From Betaproteobacteria bacterium (GTDB lineage Bacteria > Pseudomonadota > Gammaproteobacteria > Burkholderiales > Burkholderiaceae_C), in NCBI GenBank assembly GCA_016704535.1, contig JADIZZ010000004.1, positions 1 through 64,000 on the forward strand: a DNA stretch of 64,000 nucleotides. Direction: 5' to 3'. Positions 28,318-37,011 of this stretch are shown here, one piece after another. Each line of letters starts with the position of its first letter. Position 1 is the stretch's first letter. A program made the translations under genes and the position numbers. The notes under the pieces are model-generated. The model did not search any database. It saw only the letters and a list, made by a program, of their open reading frames with translations, and was not told the origin of the DNA.

Positions 28318-29514
28318 TCAGGGCTTGGCCTCAGCTGCGTCTTCAGGCAGTCGGCTGGGCTCAGGGAGCATGTCGAAGTCGACCGGCCTGGCCATCACCA
28401 TGGAAGGAAGCAGGGTGGACATGCCCGCATAGATCAGCAGACCGCCGTAAAGCGCGTCCGAAATCTGGAAGCGCTCGCGAAGGATGCTGGCCAGGACGAG
28501 CGTGAAGATCAACGTCGGCGTCAGCGCCGCGGCAACCCGCAGGCTGGCCAGCGCGCTTTCTCCCTTGATGATGCGGCGCTGGATCCACACCAGGCCCACG
28601 CGCATCGGCAGCCCCACCAGCGTCAGAGCTGCCCCCACCTTGAGCGCCTCCATCGTGAGCGCGCCGGACGGAACACCCATGCCCTTGTAGAAGAAGTAGA
28701 ACGGCACGAAGAACGACGCGAACATGCGGATGGCATGCAGGTTCTCTTCCGACGCCAAGGACGGCAGGCGCTTGCGCAGCAGCTTGGCAATGAAGCCTGC
28801 CAGGAAGGCGCCCACAAGGTAGTAGACGCCGAGCTTGTAGGTCATGAAAGCCGAAATGACACCCACCATGACCAGCAGCGAGAACTCAGAGCCGCGGGCG
28901 TGAGGGATGACCAAGCGCCCCAGTCCGATGAAAAACAATGGCAGGCCAACGATCATGGCAACCAAGGCGGCGGACGACCAACCCAGGCTTTCGAGCGACT
29001 CCGACTGCAGCACGACGAAGAGCACGATCAGCGCGAACAGCTCACCGCTGATGGCCTTCATGCGGACCCAGTACCGCTCCTCCTCGCTGATGTCGAGCGT
29101 CGGCAGGGTGTCGAGAATGAAGCCGGCCGATGGTGTCAGGACCGCCAGTCCGAGCAGCACCGATACCTGCCAGCTGAAGGCCAGATAGTGCATGGCCAGG
29201 AAGGTCAGTGCGGCCAGCACGATCGAGCGGAAGGCCAGGTGCCTCAGCAGGGTCCACTTACCGCGCTTGAAGTCGGCCAGCTCGACTTCGAGGCCCGCAA
29301 ACAGAAAGAGCGATGCGATGCCAAGCGTGGCCAGCAGAGCCAGTGTGCCTTCCTGGCTGAATTGACCGATCAGGATCGTGGCGGCCATGCCGAGTCCGAA
29401 GCTGCTCAGCGGCGCCGGGATGCGGAAGCGCTGCACGATCCGCGGCACCACCATCAGAGCGAAGATCAGCAGTAGGAATGCGACTTCGTGGGTGATGGCG
29501 GGCATGTGGTCCAT
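28318..29514 (-). CDS. KefB-type cation:proton antiporter (CPA2 family)
   Basis: 398-residue membrane protein with about 12 hydrophobic helices, e.g. VAFLLLIFALMVVPRIVQRF, LALLATLGIASLFLFAGLEV, VSVLLGLAVLTPSAGFILD and AVVALFVVLQS-type segments. The text LFAGLEVEL with its charged residue and TPSAGF resemble the ion-binding unwound helices of CPA2 exchangers. There is no C-terminal RCK/TrkA domain, so it is the short, ungated form. The ATG at 29514 gives MDHMPAITHEVAFLL. It would exchange K+ or Na+ for H+ at the inner membrane, in line with the osmotic theme of the island. Confidence 0.85.
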   Translation of the reverse strand: MDHMPAITHEVAFLLLIFALMVVPRIVQRFRIPAPLSSFGLGMAATILIGQFSQEGTLALLATLGIASLFLFAGLEVELADFKRGKWTLLRHLAFRSIVLAALTFLAMHYLAFSWQVSVLLGLAVLTPSAGFILDTLPTLDISEEERYWVRMKAISGELFALIVLFVVLQSESLESLGWSSAALVAMIVGLPLFFIGLGRLVIPHARGSEFSLLVMVGVISAFMTYKLGVYYLVGAFLAGFIAKLLRKRLPSLASEENLHAIRMFASFFVPFYFFYKGMGVPSGALTMEALKVGAALTLVGLPMRVGLVWIQRRIIKGESALASLRVAAALTPTLIFTLVLASILRERFQISDALYGGLLIYAGMSTLLPSMVMARPVDFDMLPEPSRLPEDAAEAKP

Positions 29515-30192
29515 GTTGATGTGTTCGAGAGAGCGGCAAATCCGGCACCGTGCACCTGGGCGCCACAGCATCGCTCGCCGCACGCACACTGAACCGCGCG
29601 CCGCATGCAGCGCATGCACAGCATCCAAGTCAACCCCAGAATCTAGCCTGGCAGCCGACTGGCGGCTATCTGGAAGTCAGACGAACTTCGGCTTGTGGCC
29701 GGGTCAAGCCGAAGACAGGCCCAGACTCATCGCCGGAAGCCTGTCGTTCAGCTGCTCGCCGATGCCACGACTGGGCGCGCGAGGCGACCGACCGGTAGTG
29801 GCCGACACGGTGAGGTCGGTCGAAGGCGAAGCTGATGTTCGCGATCAACCGCCGGCGCCACGCGCCGGGAACGCGACAGTCAAGGGCACAGATCGACCCC
29901 AAGCCGAACTGCAACTCCGGCGATTCACAGCCGCAAAGCGGCGATACGACGCACAGGTGACCGGGGCCGTACGCATTGAGGTGCAGCTGAGGCCCCGCGT
30001 CGAGATCGACAGGCGCTTGAGCTGCCACGTCCAGATCATCCGGCTTGCCCCAGACTGGCCCTTCGCCAGCGCCCGCGAAAGCCAGGCGCGACAGCGCACG
30101 TTTAGCATCAATGCTCGGAAACCTGTGCCAGCGCCGCTGCGCGCCCAGTCCGACCTCGCCACCACATCCACCACCTTGCCGCCCTGCCTATC
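29515..30192. other. Long region without recognised gene
   Basis: About 680 bp. Open frames on both strands (e.g. plus strand to 30196, minus strand 29666-30028) give translations without recognisable domains or start signals, and composition does not favour any of them. It may be a decayed gene at the right boundary of the island. Confidence 0.45.
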
Positions 30193-31029
30193 TTGACCTC
30201 GCCGCTGCCGCTGCCCCACCCGCTCCGGGTCGTCTCATGCATGGCCGACAACGCAGAGCCGTTTGCGTACGCGGTGGCGCAGGCGCTGGGGCGCGCGATC
30301 GGCGTGCCGGTCGAATTCGTTGTCGACCCGCCTTGGCCGCAACGCGAGCAGATGCTCTACGACGGTGAGGTGCATGTGGCCTGGCTTTGCGGCCTGCCGT
30401 ATGTGCGCGAAGCCGAGCGCTGCGACCCGCGCATCGACTTGCTTGCGGCCCCGGTGATGCGCCAGGCGCGATACGGCGCGCAGCCGGTCTATTTCACCGA
30501 CGTCGTGGTGCGGCGTGACCATCGGGCTCAAGCGCTGGCCGATCTGCGCGGCGCCTCGGTGGCGATCAACGAGCCGAACTCGCATTCGGGTTACCAGGTG
30601 CTGCGCCACACGCTGGCCGAGCAGGGCCTGCCGGCGGGGTTCTTCCGTGAGGTGATCGAGTCCGGCGCCCATCAGCGATCCCTCGAGCTGATCGAGTCGG
30701 GTGAGGTCGACGCCGCCCCGATCGACACCACCGTGCTCGAAACCGAAGTGCGTGCCCGGCCCCAGTTGGCGACGCGGCTGCGCGTGGTCGCCACGCTCGG
30801 TCCGAGCCCGATGCCGCCCTGGGTCGCTTCGACCCAGCTCGCGCCCGCGCTGCGGCAGAGGCTGCGCGATGCACTGCTGGCGCTGGGTACCGATGCCCAG
30901 GCCCGGGAGGCGCTCACGCGGGCCGACGTGCAAGGCTTCGCCGCTGTCGACGAAGACTGGTATGCGCCGATCCGCCAGATGTCTCGATCGGCCGCGCGCT
31001 ATCCGCTGCCGGTGACCCGGGCGGCCTGA
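30193..31029 (+). CDS. PhnD-like phosphate/phosphonate ABC substrate-binding protein
   Basis: About 279 residues. VSCMADNAEPFAYAVAQALG, YDGEVHVAWLCGLPYVREAE, DLRGASVAINEPNSHSGYQV and ESGEVDAAPIDTTVLE follow the PhnD-like periplasmic binding fold (two lobes, SGY ligand loop). No signal peptide is evident from the TTG at 30193, and a Met in MADNAEPFAYAV (30241) is an alternative start, so it may act in the cytoplasm as a ligand sensor or enzyme partner. It is 52 bp upstream of egtB and probably co-transcribed. No permease or ATPase is nearby. Confidence 0.72.
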   Translation: MTSPLPLPHPLRVVSCMADNAEPFAYAVAQALGRAIGVPVEFVVDPPWPQREQMLYDGEVHVAWLCGLPYVREAERCDPRIDLLAAPVMRQARYGAQPVYFTDVVVRRDHRAQALADLRGASVAINEPNSHSGYQVLRHTLAEQGLPAGFFREVIESGAHQRSLELIESGEVDAAPIDTTVLETEVRARPQLATRLRVVATLGPSPMPPWVASTQLAPALRQRLRDALLALGTDAQAREALTRADVQGFAAVDEDWYAPIRQMSRSAARYPLPVTRAA

Positions 31030-31081
31030 TGCATCGGGTGTGCCCGCCGTCATTCGATCGACATCAGCCCAGGGAGTCCCC

Positions 31082-32437
31082 ATGCCGAACCTAGCACCGC
31101 TCGCCCGCGCAGCCGCGGCCAACGTCAACGAAGCCGCCGAACGGTCGCTTGCAACATTGCGCGCACGCTTCGACGCGGTACGTGCGCAGTCGCTTGCGCT
31201 GATCGACGGGCTTTCCGCGGAAGACTGCGCGCTGCAGTCGATGCCGGACGCGAGTCCGGTGCGCTGGCATCTCGCGCACACCACCTGGTTCTTCGAGGTG
31301 TTCGCGCTCGAACGCTTCGAGCCCGGCTTCCAGCCCTTCCACCCGGCGTTCCGGATGCTGTTCAACAGCTACTACAACGGCGTCGGCGACAAACACCTGC
31401 GCGCCGAGCGCGGGCTGATGTCACGGCCCGGCCTGGCCGAGGTGCTCGCCTACCGCGAGAACGTCGAGGCGCGGCTGCGCACCTTGCTTCAGGCAACTCC
31501 GGGCGGCGAAGGGGACCGGGCCGCGTTCGCCGAGGTGATCGAACTGGGCCTGAACCATGAACAGCAGCACCAGGAGCTGTTGCTGACCGACCTCAAGCAC
31601 CTGTTCTCGCGCAATCCGCTGCTGCCCGCGTATCGCCAGGGCTGGCCGCCGGCACCGGTCAACCGGTCATCATCGGGCTGGCTCGCCTGCCCGGGCGGCC
31701 TTGTCGACGCCGGCACCTCGGCCGGCAGCTTCGCGTTCGACAACGAACGCCCGCAGCACCGCGTGTACCTCGAGCCCTTCGAGTTGGCGCTGCGCCCGGT
31801 CAGCTGCGGCGAGGTGATCGCGTTCATCGAGGACGGTGGCTACCACCGAGCGGAACTCTGGCTGTCGGCCGGCTGGGACGCCGTGCAGCAGCACGGCTGG
31901 GAGGCACCGCTTTACTGGCAGTCGCAGCCGGGCGGGCCACAAAGCGGCGGCAGCACGGGCCGGCACTGGCAGACCTTCACGCTGCGCGGTGTCGTCGATA
32001 TATCGCCTGAGGCACCCGCGGTGCACCTGAGCCACTACGAGGCCGATGCGATCGCGCGCTGGCTGGGCGCGCGGCTGCCGACCGAGTTCGAATGGGAACA
32101 TGTCGCGCGGCAGGTGGCCGTGGAAGGCAATCTACTGGAGTCCAGGCTGTTCCATCCCGCCGTTGCCCTGGCTACGCCGCGTCCCGGCCAGCCCACCCAG
32201 ATGTTCGGCGACGTGTGGGAGTGGACGCAAACTGCTTACCTGCCCTACCCCGGCTACTGCCCGGCAGCCGGGGCGATCGGCGAGTACAACGGCAAGTTCA
32301 TGAGTCAGCAGATGGTGCTGCGCGGCGGCTCGTGTGCAACGCCGCGCTCGCACCTGCGCGCGACCTACCGCAACTTTTTCCCGCCGCAGGCGCGATGGCA
32401 GTTCTCCGGCGCGCGCCTGGCGCGCGACCTGAGGTAG
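31082..32437 (+). CDS. egtB: Ergothioneine biosynthesis sulfoxide synthase EgtB
   Basis: 451-residue EgtB. N-terminal DinB-like part: MPDASPVRWHLAHTTWFFEV gives the first iron His, and LNHEQQHQELLLTDLKHL gives the HxxxHxE iron motif. The C-terminal formylglycine-generating-enzyme/C-type lectin fold ends with MFGDVWEWTQTAYLPYPGY and MVLRGGSCATPRSHLRATYR. EgtB joins hercynine to a thiol donor with oxygen. Its usual partner EgtD (histidine methyltransferase) is absent; the space just downstream holds an IS91-type remnant. Start MPNLAPLARAA at 31082 with GGGAG upstream. Confidence 0.93.
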   Translation: MPNLAPLARAAAANVNEAAERSLATLRARFDAVRAQSLALIDGLSAEDCALQSMPDASPVRWHLAHTTWFFEVFALERFEPGFQPFHPAFRMLFNSYYNGVGDKHLRAERGLMSRPGLAEVLAYRENVEARLRTLLQATPGGEGDRAAFAEVIELGLNHEQQHQELLLTDLKHLFSRNPLLPAYRQGWPPAPVNRSSSGWLACPGGLVDAGTSAGSFAFDNERPQHRVYLEPFELALRPVSCGEVIAFIEDGGYHRAELWLSAGWDAVQQHGWEAPLYWQSQPGGPQSGGSTGRHWQTFTLRGVVDISPEAPAVHLSHYEADAIARWLGARLPTEFEWEHVARQVAVEGNLLESRLFHPAVALATPRPGQPTQMFGDVWEWTQTAYLPYPGYCPAAGAIGEYNGKFMSQQMVLRGGSCATPRSHLRATYRNFFPPQARWQFSGARLARDLR

Positions 32438-32439
32438 CG

Positions 32440-32560
32440 GCGCCGCAGGCGTCCACGAGGGAGCCTGGGCCTGCAGACCCAGACGCACAAGGGTCTTCTC
32501 GATGATCGGCGGCTGCAGGATCGCGGCATTCATATTGGCTTGCCTGGAAGCTGCCGGGCA
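32440..32560 (-). pseudogene. IS91-type transposase, C-terminal remnant
   Basis: The minus-strand translation MNAAILQPPIIEKTLVRLGL followed by QAQAPSWTPAAP resembles the extreme C-terminus of IS91/IS801-type transposases (xAAIxxPxVIxKILxHLGL, then a Pro/Ala/Arg tail). The upstream zinc-binding and catalytic parts are not found. It abuts the 3' end of egtB. Confidence 0.5.
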
Positions 32561-32758
32561 CGACCAACTCCAAATGGCCGACTCCGGGTCTACGCTGAGG
32601 TCGCCATAACCCGAACTTCGCCAGCGAGGCTGCCGAGTCGGCGGTCAGCTTCCTGGCACTGCCGCGAACTCACACACCGGGCCACAAGCCGTCCTTCACG
32701 GCGCGCACGAAGATCTTGTCACGGAGCACCTGGGGGGCATAGGAAACCCGATGTGGGG

Positions 32759-34051
32759 TTAGCTGAAGTGAAGGCCGCTGATGCGCAGCCAGGGCAGAGC
32801 GTCGCTGCCGCTGTCGATGCGTTCGCGGCTGACGGCCACCACGTCCTTCAGCATCTGCGCGACGTTGCCGCTGATCATGGTTTCGGCCAGCGCCGCGCCG
32901 ACGCGGCCTCCGTCCAGCCGGAAGCTGTTCTTGATGACGCCGGAGAAGTCGCCATTGGGCGCCGGGCTGCCCATCGACAGGCGGTCAATCAGCGCGCCGC
33001 GCGGCACGGCGGCGATGATGTCGGCCAGCGCGGTGGTGCCGGGCAGCAGTTCCCACCCTTCGGCGGCCACCGGCTTGTGCGGCACGCCTGTCTTGCGGCT
33101 GCCGTACAGGCTGGGCGTCAGCTGCGTCAGCCGCCCGGCGTCCAGCAAAGTGACCGCCGGGGTGACAAAGGCGTCAGACGAGAACGGTGCGCAGCCCGGT
33201 GCGTCATAACGACTCTTCAGTGTCAAGAGCGGCGAGGCAATCTGTTCGCCCACCTGCTGGCGGTAGACCGAGCTGCCGTCGATCAGCGGGCCGTCACGCA
33301 ACTGGCCCATCAGCCAGCTCAGCAGGTCACCCACGGCGCCGGGCGCCAGCACCACGTCGCCGACAAAACGATCGCCCAGCGCTTCGGTGTGCACCTGCTG
33401 CGTCAGTTCGCGCATCATGCGTTCAACGCCAAAGCGCGCCGGCACGTCGGTCAAGGCGTCGGCCGTGCCGCCGGCGTAATTGAACGAGCTGGTCTCGCCG
33501 CCGTCGCGCGCCAGGCCGAACACGCTGAGCTGGCACCATCCGAGGTCGCAGTCGATGGTGCTGCCGCCAGTGGTGACGGTGTGCGAGCGGTGGCGCACGT
33601 GGGCCGCCAAGGCCTCTTCGATCATCATCGTCGGCGTGTTCGACTGCCGCCAGTCCAGCAGCGTGCGCAAGGCCGCGGCCAGCGCCGTGGGGTCGGCTTC
33701 ACGCGGGCCCTTGGCCACGCGCAGTTGCTGGCCGGCAGACACGGCGTTGGCGTCGTCGGGCGGGGCCGAGCCAGCGCTGGCCCACAGTTCATCGATCAGC
33801 AAGGCCACGCCGTCGGCGCTGAGGTCGCTGCCTTCGGCCGACGCGCGGCGGGCACCGACGATGCCGGTGGCGCTGAGCTTGCGTGATTCGTTGCTGCGCA
33901 GCAGGCTGGCTTCGTTGTGGGCCAGGTTCAGTTCGCAGCGGCGAGTGTCGCTGACGGTGACCTGGGCGTGGTCAAAGCCGCGCTGGCGCAGCGCGGCCAG
34001 CACCTGTTCAGCCGCCTTGTCGGTGGCAAAGCTCAAGCTCGTCATGGTCAT
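32759..34051 (-). CDS. tldE: TldE/PmbA family peptidase subunit
   Basis: 430-residue U62 peptidase-like protein. HTVTTGGSTIDCDLGWCQLS, GDVVLAPGAVGDLLSWLMGQ, RLTQLTPSLYGSRKTG and MGSPAPNGDFSGVIKNSF are the PmbA/TldE core. Like other TldE subunits it lacks the HExxxH zinc motif carried by its partner. The ATG at 34051 overlaps the TGA of tldD (ATGA), so the subunits are translationally coupled. The TldD/TldE heterodimer degrades unfolded peptides and matures some ribosomal peptide products; no precursor peptide was recognised nearby. Confidence 0.88.
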   Translation of the reverse strand: MTMTSLSFATDKAAEQVLAALRQRGFDHAQVTVSDTRRCELNLAHNEASLLRSNESRKLSATGIVGARRASAEGSDLSADGVALLIDELWASAGSAPPDDANAVSAGQQLRVAKGPREADPTALAAALRTLLDWRQSNTPTMMIEEALAAHVRHRSHTVTTGGSTIDCDLGWCQLSVFGLARDGGETSSFNYAGGTADALTDVPARFGVERMMRELTQQVHTEALGDRFVGDVVLAPGAVGDLLSWLMGQLRDGPLIDGSSVYRQQVGEQIASPLLTLKSRYDAPGCAPFSSDAFVTPAVTLLDAGRLTQLTPSLYGSRKTGVPHKPVAAEGWELLPGTTALADIIAAVPRGALIDRLSMGSPAPNGDFSGVIKNSFRLDGGRVGAALAETMISGNVAQMLKDVVAVSRERIDSGSDALPWLRISGLHFS

Positions 34052-35400
34052 TCGCCCCCCAGGTGGGCGCGCGCGCGCAGCGACGGTCCGCCGACCGACA
34101 CCACCATCGGCTGCTTCTTGCCGCAGTAGCCGTTGCAGTTCCATTTCATGTCGCTGCCCACGCCGTCCACGCTTTGCAGGACCTTCAGCGCGCTGCCCGA
34201 CAAGGTGGTGTCGCGCACCGCCGACCCCAGCTTGCCGCCACGAATCTCGTACGCCAGGTTGACGCCGAACATGAACTCGGTGGTGGCGTCGGCCTGGCCG
34301 TTGCTGGTGTCCAGCAGCAGGTAGCCGTCGTCCACGCCGGCAATCAGCTGGTCCAGCGTGCTGCTGCCGGGCAGGATGGCGGTGTTGCGCATGCGCACCA
34401 GTGGCTCGTCGTCGGGCCCGTAGGCGCGCGCATTGCCGCTGGGCGGCAGGCCCAGGCGGGCCGCCGTTTCGCGGCTGTGCATGAACTGGCGCAGCATGCC
34501 TTTGTCGATCATCAGCACGTCTTCAGCCGGTGTGCCTTCATCGTCGGCGTACACCGGGCACATCAGCTCTTGCCCGTTCCAGTGGTGCGCCAGGTCGACC
34601 ATGCTGATCAGGTCACTGGCCACGCGCTGGTCGCGCAGGTCGGCGGTGACGGCGCCCGACAACACGGCGTCGGCTTCGCAGGGGTGGCCCATGGCTTCGT
34701 GCGCCAGCATGCCGGCCAGGTCGGCCGACAGCACCACGGTCCATTCACCGCCGCGCGCCGGCACGGCATGGCGCTTGGCCTGCAGGTGGCCGTGCAGCAC
34801 GTCAAGCCGGGCTTCCAGGGCCGCCACCGACCAGTCGATGTCGGCCAAGCTGCCGATGCCTGACAGCACTTCCATCAGTTCGATCGGCGTACCCTGGTCG
34901 TCGTCGGCCACAAGGATGACGTAGACCGCGGCGCGCTGGATCAGGGCCACCGACCGCCCGCCGCTGTCGGTGTGCAGCGCCTTGGTGTGGTGTTCATCGG
35001 TGACCATCACGCGGGTGGACTTCAAGCCCGTGTAGCGCGACATGCAGTGGGCATGCAGCTCGGCCATGCGGTCGGTACATTGCGCCGGTGTCATGGGGGT
35101 GCGGCCGTGCAGGCGCTGCTCGCCCTGGTAATGCGCGCCGGGCAAGGCCAGCGTGGGGCGCTGGCCGAAAACGGCCATCGCCTTGGCGTTCTCTGCCGCC
35201 AGGCGCTGCACCAGGGCGTGCACGCCGTTGCCGTCGGCCGGGGCCGACGCAAAGCCCCAGTAGCCGTCACGGTAAGCACGGGCGCTGACACCGGCCTGCA
35301 CGCTGCGCAGGTTGCCGGTCAGGTTGCCATCGACCAAGCTCATGCGCGTCTTGCGCAGTTCGTGGTGGCGGGTTTCGAGGTAGGTTTCTGAATGAGGCAT
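34048..35400 (-). CDS. tldD: TldD family metallopeptidase
   Basis: 450 residues. The zinc-protease motif AGMLAHEAMGHPCEADAV near residue 230 is the U62 HExxxH active site. Other family blocks are VLMIDKGMLRQFMHSRETAA, FMFGVNLAYEIRGGKLG and the C-terminal MKWNCNGYCGKKQPMVVSVG. Somewhat diverged from E. coli TldD, but intact. First gene of the tldD-tldE pair; a CCCCAC/GTGGGG hairpin lies upstream at 35465-35481 without a T-tract. Confidence 0.9.
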   Translation of the reverse strand: MPHSETYLETRHHELRKTRMSLVDGNLTGNLRSVQAGVSARAYRDGYWGFASAPADGNGVHALVQRLAAENAKAMAVFGQRPTLALPGAHYQGEQRLHGRTPMTPAQCTDRMAELHAHCMSRYTGLKSTRVMVTDEHHTKALHTDSGGRSVALIQRAAVYVILVADDDQGTPIELMEVLSGIGSLADIDWSVAALEARLDVLHGHLQAKRHAVPARGGEWTVVLSADLAGMLAHEAMGHPCEADAVLSGAVTADLRDQRVASDLISMVDLAHHWNGQELMCPVYADDEGTPAEDVLMIDKGMLRQFMHSRETAARLGLPPSGNARAYGPDDEPLVRMRNTAILPGSSTLDQLIAGVDDGYLLLDTSNGQADATTEFMFGVNLAYEIRGGKLGSAVRDTTLSGSALKVLQSVDGVGSDMKWNCNGYCGKKQPMVVSVGGPSLRARAHLGGE

Positions 35401-35598
35401 GGTGGGTGCAAAGCCCTCGTGAGGCTGTGGCAGTCAAGGCGCGGATCATACGGAGCAGGGCCTTCCCCACTGGCGGTGGGGTGCCAGGCCCCGTCAGGCT
35501 TGACAGGTCGGTTGACGACAGTTCGGGAAGTGCTCCAGGTCGAGCTTAAACACGTCGCAGATCGTGGTCACGTTTGGACCATCAACTGACGTGCCTCT

Positions 35599-35841
35599 CT
35601 AGCGCGAGGCCGCGGGCGACGCCGGCTGCGCGATGACGGCCGTCATGCTGCCCACGCAGCCTTCGGTCTGCCCCGGCGTGCAGGCGGGCACGTCGGCCGG
35701 GTGCAGCACGGCATTGCGCACCACGCCCGATTTGCGGGTCATCGAATAGACGACGAAGGCCGCAGTCGCCACGGCCAGCACGCCGATGAGCAGGCGCCGC
35801 GCACGCGAGACCGGGCGGAAAGGGTCGGGCTTGAATTCCAT
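35599..35841 (-). CDS. Small single-helix membrane protein, unknown
   Basis: 80 residues: one membrane helix (RRLLIGVLAVATAAFVVYSM) after a basic N-terminus, then a short periplasmic domain with two cysteines (VPACTPGQTEGCVGSMTAVI) that may form a disulfide. No family recognised. Divergent from the dehydrogenase gene at 35931. Confidence 0.6.
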   Translation of the reverse strand: MEFKPDPFRPVSRARRLLIGVLAVATAAFVVYSMTRKSGVVRNAVLHPADVPACTPGQTEGCVGSMTAVIAQPASPAASR

Positions 35842-35930
35842 GGCGGGGCGGACTATCGCATGCCCGGCCAGACAAGGCGCGGGCCCCGTTATGCTGGCGC
35901 CCAGACACCTCCACTGCGCAGAGACATCCC

Positions 35931-36995
35931 ATGGGCAAGACCTACAAGATCGCCGCCATCGCCGGCGACGGCATCGGCAAGGAAGTGATGCCCGAGGGCC
36001 TTCGTGTGCTGCACGCCGCGGCGAAACGTTTCGGCATCGCGCTGGATTTCCACGACATCCCCTGGGCCAGCTGCGACTACTACGCGGCCCACGGCGACAT
36101 GATGCCGACCGACTGGAAGGCGCAGCTGCAGGGCATGGACGCGCTCTACTTCGGCGCCGTGGGCTGGCCGGCCACGGTGCCCGACAACGTCTCGCTGTGG
36201 GGCAGCCTGCTGAAGTTCCGCCGCGAGTTCGACCAGTACATCAACCTGCGCCCGGTGCGCCTGTTCGAAGGCGTGCCCTGCCCCCTGGCCGGTCGCAAAC
36301 CCGGCGACATCGACTTCTTCATCGTGCGCGAGAACACCGAGGGTGAATACACCAAGCTCGGCGGCATCATGTTCGAGGGCACCGAGCGCGAGGTGGTGAT
36401 CCAGGAAAACGTCTTCAGCCGTTACGGCACCGACCGCGTGCTGAAGTACGCCTTCGAGCTGGCCAACAGCCGCGCGCGCAAGCACCTGACGGTGGCCACC
36501 AAGAGCAACGGCATCGCGATCAGCATGCCCTGGTGGGACGGTCGCGCCGATGCGATGCACGCGCATTTCCCGCAGGTGACGGTCGACAAGCAGCACATCG
36601 ACATCCTCAGCGCGCGCTTCGTGCTGCAGCCGCAGCGTTTCGACGTCGTGGTGGCGAGCAACCTGTTCGGCGACATCCTGTCCGATCTGGGCCCGGCGTG
36701 CACCGGCACCATCGGCCTGGCGCCTTCGGCCAACCTCAACCCCGAGCGCAAGTTCCCTTCGCTCTTCGAGCCGGTGCACGGCTCGGCGCCCGACATCTAC
36801 GGCCAGAACATCGCCAACCCGGTGGCCATGATCTGGAGCGGTGCGCTGATGCTGGACTTCCTGGGCGAACGGGCGGCGCACGACGCCATCGTCGAGGCCA
36901 TCGAGCAGGTGCTGGCGACCGGCCCGCGCACGCGTGACCTGGGCGGCAGCGCCGACACCACGCAGATGGGGCAGGCGATCGCGGCGTTGATCTGA
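35931..36995 (+). CDS. D-malate/tartrate dehydrogenase (decarboxylating)
   Basis: 354-residue beta-decarboxylating dehydrogenase of the isocitrate/isopropylmalate family. YKIAAIAGDGIGKEVMPEGL opens the NAD fold; RPVRLFEGVPCPLAG, DFFIVRENTEGEYTKLGG and the metal-site segment VVASNLFGDILSDLGP follow, and FEPVHGSAPDIYGQNIANPV binds NAD. The ENTEGEY segment and RPVRLF fit tartrate/D-malate dehydrogenases (DmlA/TtuC type) better than LeuB. It would convert D-malate to pyruvate and CO2. The ATG is 12 bases after CAGAGACAT, a weak ribosome binding site. Confidence 0.87.
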   Translation: MGKTYKIAAIAGDGIGKEVMPEGLRVLHAAAKRFGIALDFHDIPWASCDYYAAHGDMMPTDWKAQLQGMDALYFGAVGWPATVPDNVSLWGSLLKFRREFDQYINLRPVRLFEGVPCPLAGRKPGDIDFFIVRENTEGEYTKLGGIMFEGTEREVVIQENVFSRYGTDRVLKYAFELANSRARKHLTVATKSNGIAISMPWWDGRADAMHAHFPQVTVDKQHIDILSARFVLQPQRFDVVVASNLFGDILSDLGPACTGTIGLAPSANLNPERKFPSLFEPVHGSAPDIYGQNIANPVAMIWSGALMLDFLGERAAHDAIVEAIEQVLATGPRTRDLGGSADTTQMGQAIAALI

Positions 36996-37011
36996 GGCTG
37001 GCTGCGGCCGC

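Noticed and set aside
35465..35481. CCCCAC/GTGGGG hairpin upstream of tldD as a terminator
   Set aside because: No T-rich tract on either side.
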